64,000 nucleotides of DNA from Epiperipatus broadwayi. Lineage: Eukaryota; Onychophora; Udeonychophora; Euonychophora; Peripatidae. The stretch covers positions 2,356,001 through 2,420,000 of the forward strand of contig JAQFVV010012529.1 in the NCBI GenBank assembly GCA_028023455.1, in the 5' to 3' direction. A program made the translations under genes and the position numbers. A model generated the notes under the pieces. It saw nothing but the letters and a program-made list of their open reading frames with translations. It had not been told where the DNA came from and ran no database searches. Positions within the stretch are counted from its first letter, which is position 1. Each line of letters starts with the position of its first letter. This document shows positions 14,401-26,755 of this stretch, one piece after another.

Positions 14401-14470
14401 GATTTGCAAATAAAAATATTTATGCCATACATTTAATTATATGAAAGGTCAATTTATTATTTTGTTTTAT
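11420..14470. other. AT-rich DNA, no gene seen
   Basis: Only A/T-rich sequence with scattered short direct repeats (for example the doubled 'tttattatagttgaat' at 11577-11608). I see no conserved protein motif in any frame. Confidence 0.5.
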
Positions 14471-14479
14471 AGTAAATTT

Positions 14480-15019
14480 GTAAATAAACTTTATTTTATA
14501 TAGCGTGATGTTTATAAACTGTAATATTAATAATCAGCATTAAGCTATTGCACATGCGCTTTGCAGATTTTTAACAATAAATGAATACTCTCACTTCAAA
14601 CAGAAAATAAGTCTTTGGAAAAGATAGAATGAATCTATCTTTTCGAACCCAAAGCTTATGTATGGGCAAATCTTAAGTATTTGAAAGTGAGAGCATGAAC
14701 ATATTAAACAATCACTTTAAATTACTTTTTACATGCTTAAATGAATGACACTGGCGAAATTTACTAGAATTTACGATACATCATTCTTATTTGAAATTAA
14801 ATGTACGTAAATAAACTATTTATTTTATATAGCAACATTTATAAACTGAAATATTAATAATCAGCATTAAGCTATTGCACATGCGCTTTGTAGATTTTTA
14901 ACAATAAATGAATACTCTCACTTCAAACACAAGATAAGTCTTTGGAAAAGATAGAATGAATCTATCTTTTTGAACCAAACGCTTATGTATGGGCAAATCT
15001 TAAGTATTTGAAAGTAAAA
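14480..15019. repeat. Two copies of a 210-bp unit containing a long hairpin
   Basis: Copies at about 14480-14691 and 14806-15019 differ at few positions. Each contains a nested hairpin of roughly 105 bp. The outer stem pairs CTCTCACTTCAAA with TTTGAAAGTGAGAG, a middle stem pairs AAGTCTTTGG with CCAAAGCTT, and an inner 10-bp stem pairs AAAAGATAGA with TCTATCTTTT around a 5-nt loop. Between the copies is about 115 bp of unrelated sequence. The hairpin could be a small MITE duplicated with its flank, or a structured RNA. No coding potential. Confidence 0.7.
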
Positions 15020-16229
15020 GTGTGTATTTGTATGTATATGTATGATCCACCCTATATCATGATACATATATAGGATGGCATGATTTAGATTTTATTTAAA
15101 AGTTCTAGCACTTTTAAATTTTAAATAAAATGATCGTAAACAAATTACCATTAAGCCGCTGCACCTGTGGGAAAATAAGTTTAAAATTAGTAAATTTTTA
15201 TATTAATTTGTTTACAACAAATATTTGTATAAGTAAAGTCAGTAGACTAGCACTACTCCAACATCCGTTGGGATTTGGATACCTGGCTGAAAATATGAAT
15301 AAAAGTTTAAATCAATTTTAAAACTCTAAATTAACATCAAGTGCTAATGGGTTCTCAGGTGATAAATAAATTGTCAACAAGCAGGTGATCTGAGATGAGA
15401 ATTATTTAAATAGGCAGTATTTTGAACTACACAGACACACACCAATTTTTGAAACAGAAATTGCCAGCAGAATCCTTGTCAATTGAAATCTTGAAATGTC
15501 TGGCTGAGGAGGGCAACATGCCATTCTAGACATCTGACAATGTGACCATCTCATGAATGAAAATTCTCCAACAACAGCCTGCCACCAGAATATAAAGAAG
15601 ACCAGGAAGCTGTCCAGAAAAGTATGCTGCCATGCTTGAAGTCTAATGTGCCTACATCACCAGTTGCAATGAAAAAATCAGTAATATCATTCCAGAACTA
15701 CAGAATTCTAAATCAATTTTAATCTTTAAACTTTTAATATTTAAAAGTTAATTAAGTATGAAAAAAAGCAAAAAATAATAGAATGTTCAAACTAATGCTA
15801 ACTTTAAACTTAATTAACCTTTTATATATGTAGAACTTACCTACTATACTTGTAATTCCTACTTTATTTAAATCAAATCGATGTACGCATCTAATTCTTA
15901 GTTCTCTATCACTGTGGTTGTGTCTATATCTTTACTCTATGTTTATTTTCAAAATGTATTATATATTTACTGTTGCATGCCAATGCTTAATTAGTTAATA
16001 AAGATGTAGATTAAAGCATATTAAACAAGATTGATAATTTAATTTACCCTTTAATTAGCATAACACCATTTTAAAAATTGGCTTCTATTAACTAAACCGG
16101 TAGATACTATCTGTTTAAGCACATTTAACTTTAAATATATATGTTGTATTGTTTATTGCATTGCAGATATATTATTACTAAGTACAATATGCATGATGCT
16201 TTGCTGCATCTTTTTTAAATAATATTATG
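15020..16229. other. Intergenic DNA with a less AT-rich block
   Basis: The stretch 15350-15700 is visibly richer in G and C than its surroundings and reads like a transcribed or repeat-derived segment, but I recognise no protein motif in any frame. The 63-codon frame at 15130-15321 has no family resemblance. The rest is AT-rich. Confidence 0.4.
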
Positions 16230-17264
16230 GTTAAACTGCCCCATTATATTATTTTGGGTCTGCACACCAACCTTGTCCCTGAGTTTGAGGCCAGGTTACT
16301 TGAGTAAGCAATCCCTACTCCTGAACCATAAATATTTATATCATTGGCAGCAATACATTTGGTCCTAGGGTACCATGTATTTGTTGTAAAAACCCATGAA
16401 GAATTACCCATCTGCAAGGCAGCTTTGTTAGTGGTATTTTGTCAGTGCTATAGCACATATTGGCAGTCTAAATCATCCAATTCTTCCCTCCTATCAGTTA
16501 AATATTCAGCATTGATTTGAAACTGCCTCTTGACAACTAGGTTAAATGTATATCAGCTTGACCTTATTTATGCACTCACATCTAGATAGAAATATATACA
16601 TTTGCATAATACTGTAATGGAAAAATCTTCCAGGGCTAGTAAGATTACTTATAAAATAGCAAACCACAATATTAAGATAGGATTTGGCATATCAATTATA
16701 GGCATAATCTAAGTGACTGCGTACACATGCACACATATTTATCTTAATATGTAAAGATGAGGTTACCATAGTATTTCAGTCTCATCCACCATGATGCCTG
16801 CGTGCATTCACCCACATATTTGAAACTATGTTTTTATTTATTGTTGTCTTTATTAATTAATAAATGTATTTAAAATCACACTGGTTTCATATATATTTCT
16901 CATAGTCTATTTCCAATCCAATTAAATCTTATTTAGTAAATTATGAATGAGTGATCTGCATTAACATTAAGTTATAAATATTACCTCCCATCATCATACT
17001 ATAAGTCTATTTTAACCCTTTAGTTAGTCCTATGTCTAATCAGCCCCTGAGTCTCGTGTTTCTTCTGTGTCAGGCCAGCTGTGAAGAAATGGAGACCAAG
17101 TGTAATCTCAGAGGTTATTTATAGGGTGTTGAATCATGGAGTACTGGAAAATGAGTTGAAGCTTGGTCAGATTCAGAACCTCACCATCTCATTCCGGTCA
17201 ACTTTGGCATATTTGCCTGGATTCTGAATTCTGTTGTGTGAATGCCCAAATCTGACTCATTACA
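16230..17264 (-). repeat. Relict LTR related to the 36.9-47.5 kb element
   Basis: Read on the minus strand from 17264, the sequence starts TGTAATGAGTCAGATTTG and runs parallel to the left end of the long LTR at 36945 (TGTAACAGTCATATTTG). Shared blocks are 'cattcaC-caacA', an 'AAtCtGACC / AATCCGACC' block, and 'acGAGACTCAGGG' about 220 bp in. Further along, 'ATCAATGCTGAA' occurs about 750 bp from the start here and about 690 bp from the start in the intact LTR, so the match is colinear. It is much diverged and the far end cannot be placed. It probably represents an older member of the same long-LTR family in opposite orientation. Confidence 0.6.
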
Positions 17265-18775
17265 TAGGTTTCCCCCCCAATTATGCCACTCCAATGTTGT
17301 GCATTGATTGAAACACACACATCCCAGATATGAATCACCTCATTTTGTCAAAAAAAGAGATTTTTCTCTTTTTCTTTATGCATAAATAAAAAAAAAAATT
17401 TTCCTTAGTATGAACATCCAACTGTGAGCTTTGATTACTAACACGATCTTGGGCAGAGATTATAAATCAAATTATGTTAACACAATAAATTATTATATAT
17501 CAAAATTGGAAAAGAATAAATATCTCTATGGTCTTCTGCCATGAAATAATAGTCAGAAAATAATAAATTCTTTACAACAGCTATGTAAATATATAAAAAA
17601 AGTATACATTAAAAGTTTTTTCAGTACCTGATTTGGTGCACTTTTCATTATGCTAATGAATATTTCAGACATAAAATATCTAGTGTTCAATAATGAAATT
17701 AAAACAAACAATACCAATATAAATCATTAAAATAAATCAAAATTCACATATATAAAACCAGTAATTACAAAATAATTGACTATATCATAACAATACAATA
17801 AATAAAATAAATGACATGCATTTTTTTTCTTTTTTACAATTGTATATATGTCAATTTATATAATTTTCCACTCATTTTTAATTAACCAATTATTAACCAA
17901 ATTTATAGAGGTCTTGTAAATATTCATACAATTATTTAAATTATTTTTAACATTGTATGTTTTGTATATTTGTGTTTTTTTTTTTTTTATCTTTGTTGTA
18001 ATTTAAACATTTAATACTTTTTGTAGCATCTATTCTATGCCCATATTTCAAGTAATGAAATGCATTATACATTCATTAAAAATGAAGTTCTTTAGCAGTT
18101 AGTAATGATAAAAAATATCTTTGTCAAGTTTTAGGTAGAAAGGTCAACATAGATATTGAGGTACAGCACAGACTCTAATGAACTGCTGCTTTCTGATATA
18201 ATATAAGACATTAATTTTTATTTATTTATGGATGCTCAATAAAATTCTAAAAATATGTTGGCAAAATCATAAGAGCAATCAATGTGTTACAAAAAAGTTG
18301 AAGAACACATCACTATTATAAAATAACATCTGCATTAGACTGGGCATACAATATAAATGCCAATATAAGCCTTTCCAGAAAAAAATTCTACTGTGAATAT
18401 GAGTATGATTTTCATAACAGGAGCGGACCCTATTTATGTTATAAAGATTATCTAATTATTTAAAATGTAGTTAAGATGCACAATAAAGAAGTTCAGTATT
18501 GGTTGTTTTTATTATGAAAGTGCAACTAAAGAAAGAATATAATGGAGAGCTACAATTAGCATGGTCTTGAAGTCTTTCACTAAGAAAAGCTTGTTGCAGA
18601 AAAAGTTAGAAACAGCATTGTAAAATAATATAGAAACAGAAAAATGAACTTGTTTATTATCTATATGCAAACATATTTGTGGTTCATGGATTCATTTGTA
18701 TAGATATCAAAAATTCATATATTAGACTATATTTTTTTGTCCTATCTTTTTTTTTTTTATATTTTTTTTGGAATG
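17265..18775. other. AT-rich DNA, no gene seen
   Basis: A/T-rich, with T-runs near 17820 and 17977. No recognisable reading frame or structured element. Confidence 0.5.
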
Positions 18776-18779
18776 GCCA

Positions 18780-19205
18780 TACTCATTTGTGAGTAGTTGC
18801 TGCTAATTTAGAATGCATAGCAATTGCTTCTAAAGAATGAAATTTAAATTTCTTATCAATATCTTTTAATATAACTTTGTTTTTAATGCAATTATCATTT
18901 AAATCTTGTAATGGATTAATCCATGAATCTGTTCAATAATCTATATCTATAAGTGCACTTATAATATTATTGTCTTTTACATACTGGTTCTTGAAACTTA
19001 TTCATAGATGACATTATTTTGGGCACAGATGAATCATCATAGTGTTTATATTATCTAAACAAAGTACTCATATTAATCAGTCCTTGTGGTGGGAAAACAT
19101 TCTATAAGCAGAACATTTTTATTCACAAAGCCTATACTATTGCTTCCAATAATTTTTGATTATTATTTATTGCCATCTGTATTCTATTTAAGTATCAACT
19201 CTAAG
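18780..19205 (-). pseudogene. LINE endonuclease remnant
   Basis: Minus-strand translation gives a weak but colinear match to the APE endonuclease of the LINE family at 1.7-5.9 kb. An 'SKIIGSNSIGFVNKN' segment (about 19175-19120) corresponds to its 'KVIGSNGIGxxNSN' segment, and a downstream acidic and lysine-rich part corresponds to the post-endonuclease linker. Several frameshifts and stops interrupt it. No RT domain is visible beside it, so it is a truncated fragment. Confidence 0.5.
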
Positions 19206-20309
19206 CATGTTCTTTGAAATAAATATGGTGTTTAAAATTGAAGAAATTTTACAAAAGCATACTTTGACTTATACGAATTGTTACAGTTTTGTCATTTGCA
19301 AGATATAGATCATGAAGATAATTTGAAACAGATTGTATTGCATGTTTAATCAAAACTTTTTTTAATTAATAAAAAACTGCAATATAAACTTATAACAAAT
19401 AATGCTAATGTTATTTATATATGACAGGTGAGTACTCAATTTAAATTCACAAAAATGCTTCTATATTGTAATGTTATAAAAAAAATAGGGGTGACACTGG
19501 GGTGATGGAAAATCATCAAATTTAAATTTAAAAAAAACAATAAAAGAACATGAGCATGAAATATCAACAAAAGCAAGACTAACTACAACTCTATCAGCAT
19601 TACAGAGAAAAATAATAATCACCCATTATCAAAAATGATCAAAAAAATAAAGTCAACAGTCAACTTTGTGACTGGATTTGAAAGTGGTCCACTACAGACC
19701 AAGCTAATTTTTTAGCCCTTAACAAACTTGGGGTAGATTATATAAACAATAATTTGGATACATAAAGTTAAGTGTGAATCCATAAGAATATAACAATTAA
19801 AAAATATTAATATTGAATACTAAAAACATTCTGATCATCATCAGTGCTCTAATCACTTACTACCATTAATGTATTGGCCAACTATAAACTTCATTTCTAG
19901 TTAATACTAAAATAAAATTTAGTGCATGAAGTTTAAAGGATATATCTGTGCCATCCAGCATTAGAAAAATAATGAAATCTCCATCAATTGGATATCCATA
20001 ACACTAAACATAAATCTCAATCCATATGCATGAATCCAGATCTGAGATCAAGAGCTCTATAACTATTATTGTGAGTAAGAGATAAATAACATAATATTTT
20101 AAACCTATTCCATGATTAAATAAATTCACTGGAATAACTTAATGAAATATAAATTTATTAATTAGAAACAATAATAAAAAAATGAAGTTATGGTTTGCTA
20201 AATTTGGCATTCTGATTTTGATTAATATAATACAAAAAATGCTATTACATGATAATTTACACATATCTCAATAGATTTACACAAAACACCTGTATATTAG
20301 CACTCAGAT

Positions 20310-20520
20310 GTGCAGTATAATAATTTAAAATTAACATCTTTGAATTGTTATAAACCAATAATAAATTTATTTTATAATACATGTGTTACATGACATGCAT
20401 CTCTATAAACACATAAATGTGATTTATAATAATGTAAAACTTAACATTTTCAAATTGTCATAAACCATAATAAAAATTCATTTTTGTAATACACAATAAT
20501 TATAACATATGTGGTTGATA
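20310..20520. repeat. Two-unit tandem duplication, about 105-bp unit
   Basis: Units from about 20313 and 20420 share 'ataataatttaaaattaaca', 'aaattgtcataaacca' and 'aaatttattttataatac' with many substitutions. It lies inside repeat copy A. No coding content. Confidence 0.5.
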
Positions 20521-20911
20521 TATGGGTACCCATTCAAAGTTGTATGCACACACTGGCATTTACATCCTAAGGATATTTCTAATTGTAATTACTTCTTCCA
20601 AATGACACATTTTAAAAGGTTAAAGAAAAGCTTTCCTTCTTTGAAAAATCCTGCATAAAAGTTTCTTTTCCCATTTTTTCAAGTTGCTTTTAATTGTAAA
20701 CAACTTTAAAAAATGTTACTAGAAAATCTGTTTAAAAACTTCTTGTTTTTTTCTTCTTTCTTTACAATATTTAATTAACCAAAACTGGAATAATTCCTTT
20801 ATAAATATTAACAGGAAGAAATTTTCTGGAGACAAATGTCATTTATTTAAGCAAACTTATTTCCTTTTAAAGTTGTAAATTGGATATTTTAACTGCAATG
20901 TTAATTATTTA

Positions 20912-21018
20912 GTCAAGCATAGGTGGTCAAGAGGTCAGTGACAGCTGCTTTACAAGCAGTTGTCCTGGGTTAGCAGGTTCCCTTCCTGGCTATTACTATG
21001 ACACATGAGAAAAAAAAA
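20912..21018 (+). mobile_element. Short tRNA-derived SINE, 107 bp
   Basis: Bounded by a perfect 11-bp target-site duplication TTAATTATTTA (20901-20911 and 21019-21029). It starts GTCAAGCATAGGTGGTCAAG, with an A-box-like TGGTCAAGAGG, an anticodon-like hairpin (GCTGC-TTTACAA-GCAGT), and a B-box-like GGTTCCCTTCC. It ends with CTATGACACATGAG and an A9 tail. It is essentially a tRNA-like head plus a tail of about 20 bp and must rely on LINE machinery for mobility. A second copy of the same family is at 52088-52193 on the other strand. Confidence 0.85.
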
Positions 21019-21729
21019 TTAATTATTTAAAATATTTCAATAAATTATTTTTTTACTCACAAATATCTGTTCATGAAGTATATCTCCTGTATGCATTCTA
21101 TATAATATATACAGCAGTAATAACTTTGTCTGTGCTTCCTTTAATATTAGAGTAATCAACATATGTATAAAGTCATATTACAATAACCATTCATCAAGCT
21201 GATTAGCACTGAACTCTCTTGGTAAGCTGGTCTCATGTCCATAATAGAGTAGTATAATGTCCTATTAACATGTCTGGGATATGTATATATTAGGTAATTG
21301 TTGCCATTCAGTCAGACTTCAGGCAAGCAAACCATCTAGTCCACAATTTGGGCTATGAATCACGAAGAGCTGGGACATTACTTTCATGTGAAATTAAACT
21401 CTATCAGCATGACATTAGCAATAGCTCTATTTCTTGTGTTCAGTTATAACTTCATAATAATATTGCTGTAAAATATAATCCCCTCTAATGATCTTTTAAA
21501 TCCACCTTTCATACTGTGTCACAGAATTTAAAAACAATTAGTAAATTTTTTCTTCTTTAACTTGATTAGAAAACAAGTTAATGACTCTTTTTTTCAATTT
21601 ACCTTAATTAAAACCAAATTTTTATCTCAAAGTATTTTTTAATTCTTTAAACAACATCAGAGTATATTATATTAAATTTTATCAAAATATATTATACAAG
21701 CTTTAATTTAAAACAAAAAATAGATAAGG

Positions 21730-21871
21730 AAATTTTACAATTACCAGTAGAGTTATAGAAGAAAGGGTACTGAGATAAAAGCTCTGATGATGACTGCTGG
21801 AAATTTTACAATTACCAGTAGAGTTATAGAAGAAAGGGTACTGAGATAAAAGCTCTGATGATGACTGCTGG
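21730..21871. repeat. Perfect 71-bp tandem duplication
   Basis: Two identical 71-bp units, 21730-21800 and 21801-21871, each from 'aaattttacaattacc' to 'gatgatgactgctgg'. The absence of any difference indicates a very recent event. No coding frame is involved. Confidence 0.9.
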
Positions 21872-22262
21872 ACAGTTGAAACTGTAAGGAAGGAAATAAA
21901 ACAAATCTTATGTTAACTGCATTGTACAGTGTAAATTAAGGAGTATATGGTGTATTATAGTATATTTATTATAACATAAAACAAGCTTGTTTTAGATTTA
22001 AACAAAGGCAAAATTCCCCATACAGTAGATTTGTTTCTTAATTTTAGATTTTTTTTAATTATCAAAATCAGAATTAAACAGACCTTTTTAAATGTTTAAT
22101 TTATAATATATTTTTTAAATTCAAATTTATTATTTAACTGTTAGCTGTTATTTCAGGGTAATATAATAAATATCTAAAAAAAATTGGGTATTCATTTCTA
22201 CTTTTTCTTTCAACTTTATATATATGCACACACTACTCTGTTGTTATATGACATGAGACACA

Positions 22263-24060
22263 TAACTATCTCATTTTAGATGATTTTAAATTAAATATTA
22301 AATAATTAAATTTTTAAAAGATGAGTAAAACAAATGCCTATTTATAAGTCTACAACATTTTAGAATAGTGCACAGTGGCACCTAGAGAAGATTTATCAAA
22401 AATTTTTTATATATTTAAATTTTTTATTAATTCCACCTTGTTAAATTTTTATTATTTTAAATTAAATTTAGAACATTTTTTCCTCTCATAAATATTACAT
22501 AAATATAAATTACATATTTGCAAGCCTGCAACAAATTCAAAATACTCTGCAGAATCCCTAGAAAATAATGATACATTTTGATGCTAACTTTATTTATTGG
22601 AAAATTTTATAATTCTCAATTTAAAATCCTTTTATAAATATTAAATAATTAAAAAATTTTAAGCTGAGTAAAGAAATTTAGCTGTTTATAAACTTAGAAG
22701 CCCCTAATATCAAAATGTTGCATAAAGAATGGTCTTGTAATAGAATTGATGCAGTAACAATATTTACCAAGGAAGAAATATTTTTTTCTTTAAATTTTCT
22801 GAATCTAAAATCAAAACACAAAATACTGATAAAATAAGGTGATATTAAATGGAAACAATTTTTAATATCATTATTGTTTTATTCATTCATAGAGAATTCA
22901 ATGAATAGAAAATATGAAGTGATATATCACACTGAATACAAAACAATGCATTTGTACTTCCAAAAAGATTTATAACTGTCTACTCATTTAATTATATTTC
23001 CACTGGAAAATTAATATTATTAAGAGCATCTTTATCAATCTTAATTTTTTTTACTTTTAGCTCTTTATATATATTTAGAAAAGATTTTTCACATGTATGT
23101 CATGTGTATTGATTGTATATGATGAATGATTAGATAAGTAGGGGGTTTGAAAATCTGAGTTCATATTCCTTCTAATTACATTAAGTTCAGTGTAGACAGT
23201 ATACTTGGAGTTAAATATTATATATATTGTAACATGAATTACAGGTAAAATGGATTCAATCATGTGACATTCAGGATGTCATTTATTTAGTGACAAATGC
23301 TTTTGGCACTTTCTTAATGTACATATGTGTCTAAGAAAATACCAAGATTTACCCAATATTCTTATTTATTATTAGTATTTTCTGTAGGTCACATTTTAGA
23401 TTGATGATGATCAAGAAAATGCCTATTCCCTCTTTCACTCCTCTTATACATAATTATAAATGGAAACTATATTTCTTGATGTTCATCATTTTCTGACAAC
23501 TACTTTTCTGATGTCCAGTCTCAAAATCACTCACCATGATAGTTTAATTTAGAGACATATGGCAATAATTATGATTTAAGATACCATCTTCCATTTTAGA
23601 CGAACTACCAATAAACACAATTCAATCAAGATAGATCTTAGCTCTACAATCCTAATAATATCCCGGTTAACATTTTAGCAATAGCATTGTTTAGAGAATG
23701 AAGTAACCTATAGTTCAGATAATACTGACAATATATTTGAATTGCAAACCAATTTGTGGAATGAGATAGAGAGTTAGAGTAGTTAACAACTAAATGTTTA
23801 TAATATGTCAATAATAACAAATATGTAATAATTGGTGAAAGACGAAATAAAATAATAAAAATAAAAATTACATATACATGGATTAGCATTTATTTTCCTG
23901 TAAAATCTCATACAATAATAATGTAAATAAACAAATATAAATGGCCAGAAAATAAAAATAAAATATCCACTAATAATTGCTTGTAGCAGTGAAACCATTG
24001 GTTGTGTTTTAGAGTTTATTTCTTTGGCTAGTCTGGTTTAGTTTTGAATTTGGGATAATT
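22263..24060. other. AT-rich DNA with one foldback FB-B arm-like segment
   Basis: Mostly featureless A/T-rich DNA. The segment 23095-23205 ('gtcatgtgtattgattg' ... 'ctgagttcatattcc' ... 'taattaca') resembles the outer arm of the palindromic element at 57.45-58.1 kb and may be a solo arm or the parental SINE-like sequence. The small frames at 23075-23263, 23644-23889 and 23798-23998 show no family resemblance. Confidence 0.45.
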
Positions 24061-24065
24061 TTGAT

Positions 24066-24360
24066 TATTTTTATACTAGTATAAAATTAGTGATTATAAA
24101 AAATAAATATTAATTATGATTGTATAATTCATCCATGATATATTTTATACCGATATAAAATAAATAATTATAAGAACAAATATTAGTAATCATTGTATAA
24201 TTCAACTGAGATACATTTTATACCGATATAAAATAAATCTTTATAAGAATAAATATTAATTACAACTGTATAATTCAGCTGAAATATATTTCCATACTAA
24301 TATAAAATTAATAATTATAAGAACAAACAATAGTTACAATTATATAATTCACTTATTTAC
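24066..24360. repeat. Satellite-like array, four units of about 74 bp
   Basis: Unit starts at about 24072, 24146, 24220 and 24294 all carry a palindrome-like TATACYRRTATAAAAT box, followed by 'aataattataagaacaaata' and 'ttgtataattca'. Identity between units is moderate. Period and repeated palindrome suggest a minisatellite or the edge of a satellite array. Confidence 0.75.
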
Positions 24361-24849
24361 ATATTTTACTGCAAATTTTATGATATATTGCAAGCTTACA
24401 AATATCAGGCCCAAACAATAAATTTTCTTTGAACACAGGCAGAGTTCTTCATTGTTTCAGAGTTTTTATTTAAAATGTAGAGTGTTTTGTAAATATCACT
24501 TCTCTTGCAATATCGTCACATGGAGGTAATAATTAGACAGTCACTTTAAATGTTTCAGCATAAGGCAGGAGAAATGAACAATATTATGGGTTAATACTGA
24601 ACACGATCAAATTAACACCATTCTTCACTACCAAACAGCTTTTTTTTAAAGTCTTAGCAGTGAAAACTCATTTCTTTTCTTCCCAGCCATAATGAATGCA
24701 TAACTTATTTCTGCCCATCAATATTCTTTCTTTAAAACACATTGTACATCACCTGATATATAGACTGTCTGGTATTTTGATTTACTTAACATTACAGTTC
24801 AAAATTAAAATTATTACATTTTATAAATAAAAAATAGTAAGCTTATAAT

Positions 24850-25737
24850 TAACAATCCCAGCCATCTACACCCAAAAAGCCTACAATCTTATTGTTAATT
24901 GGACACTACTATATGGGTATCATGAGATCATGCAAATTGTCTTGCCCACTGACTGGCCACCACCAAAGGAGAATTGGATAATAAAGCTGAATAAATACCT
25001 AAGGAAATTCGCTACACCAGAACAACTACCATTCACAAATAAGATTAGACTATGCGAAGTATATCACCAGATGAATCCAGAGTTACAATATTTACCAAGT
25101 AAACTAAATCTAACTGACAATAGACACTTATCTACAACTAAATTATGGGCATTGGAGCCAAAGTTAATCGATTTTGTAATGAAATAAATCATGATGCTTT
25201 GCCTACCAATTAGTTTCTTGTATATAAAAGGAATTTCAAAAAACTTGACCCTATATTCCAATTGTGTGGGTGAGAAGATGAGACAATTGAACACCTAATT
25301 GGAGCTTTACGTGGTTTGACAAAATCAGGAAATTCATCCATGATCTCTCCCAAATGGGAGTGAATTGTATCAACTCAATATGAGACTGTATAAATTACAA
25401 AATTTTTGGACTGATCAGAATTGCAATCTTCACCATATTCTCATTATGGAAAACCAGATGTAGGATAGTTATTGGAAAATCAGAATCAGAAGTAGTCCAA
25501 TTGTTTTGTAACAGCTTGGAGAAAATCAAGAAAAGGGATGAAGGCTATTCATAAAAAAATGATCAAAGACACATGGTCATACTTAAACACTGCACTCTTG
25601 GTCTAATATTTGCTTGCCTTCATTGATTATCTTATTCATAATTACAACTCTCAATAGAACAAGATGTTCTAGACTTTGTTTAGTGATTGATTATATGTAA
25701 AAGTTTTCATTATAAATAAATATATATTATTAAAATT
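24850..25737 (+). mobile_element. LINE 3' fragment (C-terminal domain), copy 1
   Basis: The translation shows the C-terminal part of a non-LTR retrotransposon polyprotein. It starts with 'LPTDWPPPKENW' (24945-24980) and 'PELQYLPSKLNLTDNRHLST', then a segment with CG-x-EDETIEHLI, a zinc-finger-like Cys/His knuckle (25262-25300), and a W-x-TRC motif near 25450. It is followed by a short 3' UTR ending in 'ataaatatatattatt'. The frame is broken by stops after 25187. The fragment at 30115-31230 shares the same order of motifs. 5' truncation, as seen here, is usual for LINE insertions. The clade is not assigned. Confidence 0.65.
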
Positions 25738-25739
25738 AA

Positions 25740-26740
25740 CATTTCTTAATTAAAGACATTTTTTTAAAAAAATTATTGCCCCAAACAAATTTACAAATGC
25801 ATTTGTTTGAACTAACACAAAAATATAAAAAAAAGTTCAGAGAGATTTTGAAATAGTATATATCTCCAATGTACAATATCACATTAATGAGAATATACCA
25901 TTATACCTACCCATTTCCATTCTCTTCAATAAATGTAAGATTGGTCTTTGTAACTCTTGCCATTTAACTGGAATTAAACCCATCTTTGTTAATGAAAAGA
26001 GTCCAAAACTGATCTTAGCAATAAATATATGATTCAGTTTTTTATGCATTACTAAATATGTTTTATAGATTAAAATGAGATATTAAACTAACCTGGTGTA
26101 ATTTGCAATGAATCTTAGATAATGATATCAGCATTCTAATTCTTTTTTTATTATAGGCTAACCATTAAATACATAAGATTTTACTAGAATATATTCCTTT
26201 TGGCTTGTTTGCACTTTTGTACTTGATCAATATTATAGTATGGGAAATCAGGGAAATGACTGCCAACCAATGCATATCATTTTAAATCTTTGATTCTAAT
26301 TCACTATCATTCTACAAATCCTCCACATCTAAATCCAGATCTAAACAGGTAATATAATTTTTTAAAAATGATGATAATGATTACCACCATTTATTCACAA
26401 TATATTGAAAAATACTTTAAAATGTATATATAGAATTTATAATATTAAGCACTGTTAAAGTAATTATTTTTTATATTTTAATTTTTTTTTAATTTACTGA
26501 ATTTTCAATTTGTGTATTTTAATTCCTCTTCCTGAAGGAGATGCTGTAATTAGAGTTTAGAATACTATAATTAAGCCATTGATATATTTGATCATTATTT
26601 GTAATTGTTGACTCATTTGAACTTTGCTTTTACTGTCTGAGCAATGATCTAAGTAGTCATTGTATGAACAGTATAATATATAAACCAGTTGTTCTTTTTA
26701 AAAAAGTCTCACTCATCAACTGTAAGCTTATTATCATATG
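25740..26740. other. AT-rich DNA, no gene seen
   Basis: Nothing recognisable. A/T-rich with short T and A runs. Confidence 0.5.
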
Positions 26741-26755
26741 ACCACCATTTCTGGT

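Larger units (their letters stand above)
19484..22262 (+). repeat. Long dispersed repeat, copy A
   Basis: Its left 750 bp (19484-20265) and right 230 bp (22030-22262) align, in the same order and direction, with 51352-52350 and 53945-54178. Landmarks are 'ggtgatggaaaatca', 'tcaacagtcaactttgtgactgg', 'aacttggg', 'ctgatcatcatcagtgctc', and at the far end 'ttcaactttatatatatgca'. The offset between copies stays near 31.9 kb at both ends, so both are about 2.8 kb long. The middle is too diverged for me to align by eye. No protein motif was found, so the class (DNA transposon, Helitron-like or segmental copy) is open. Confidence 0.6.

Noticed and set aside
20920-21000. Functional tRNA gene with a TAC anticodon
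   Set aside because: Arms mispair, and a target-site duplication and A-tail show it is a retroposed SINE.
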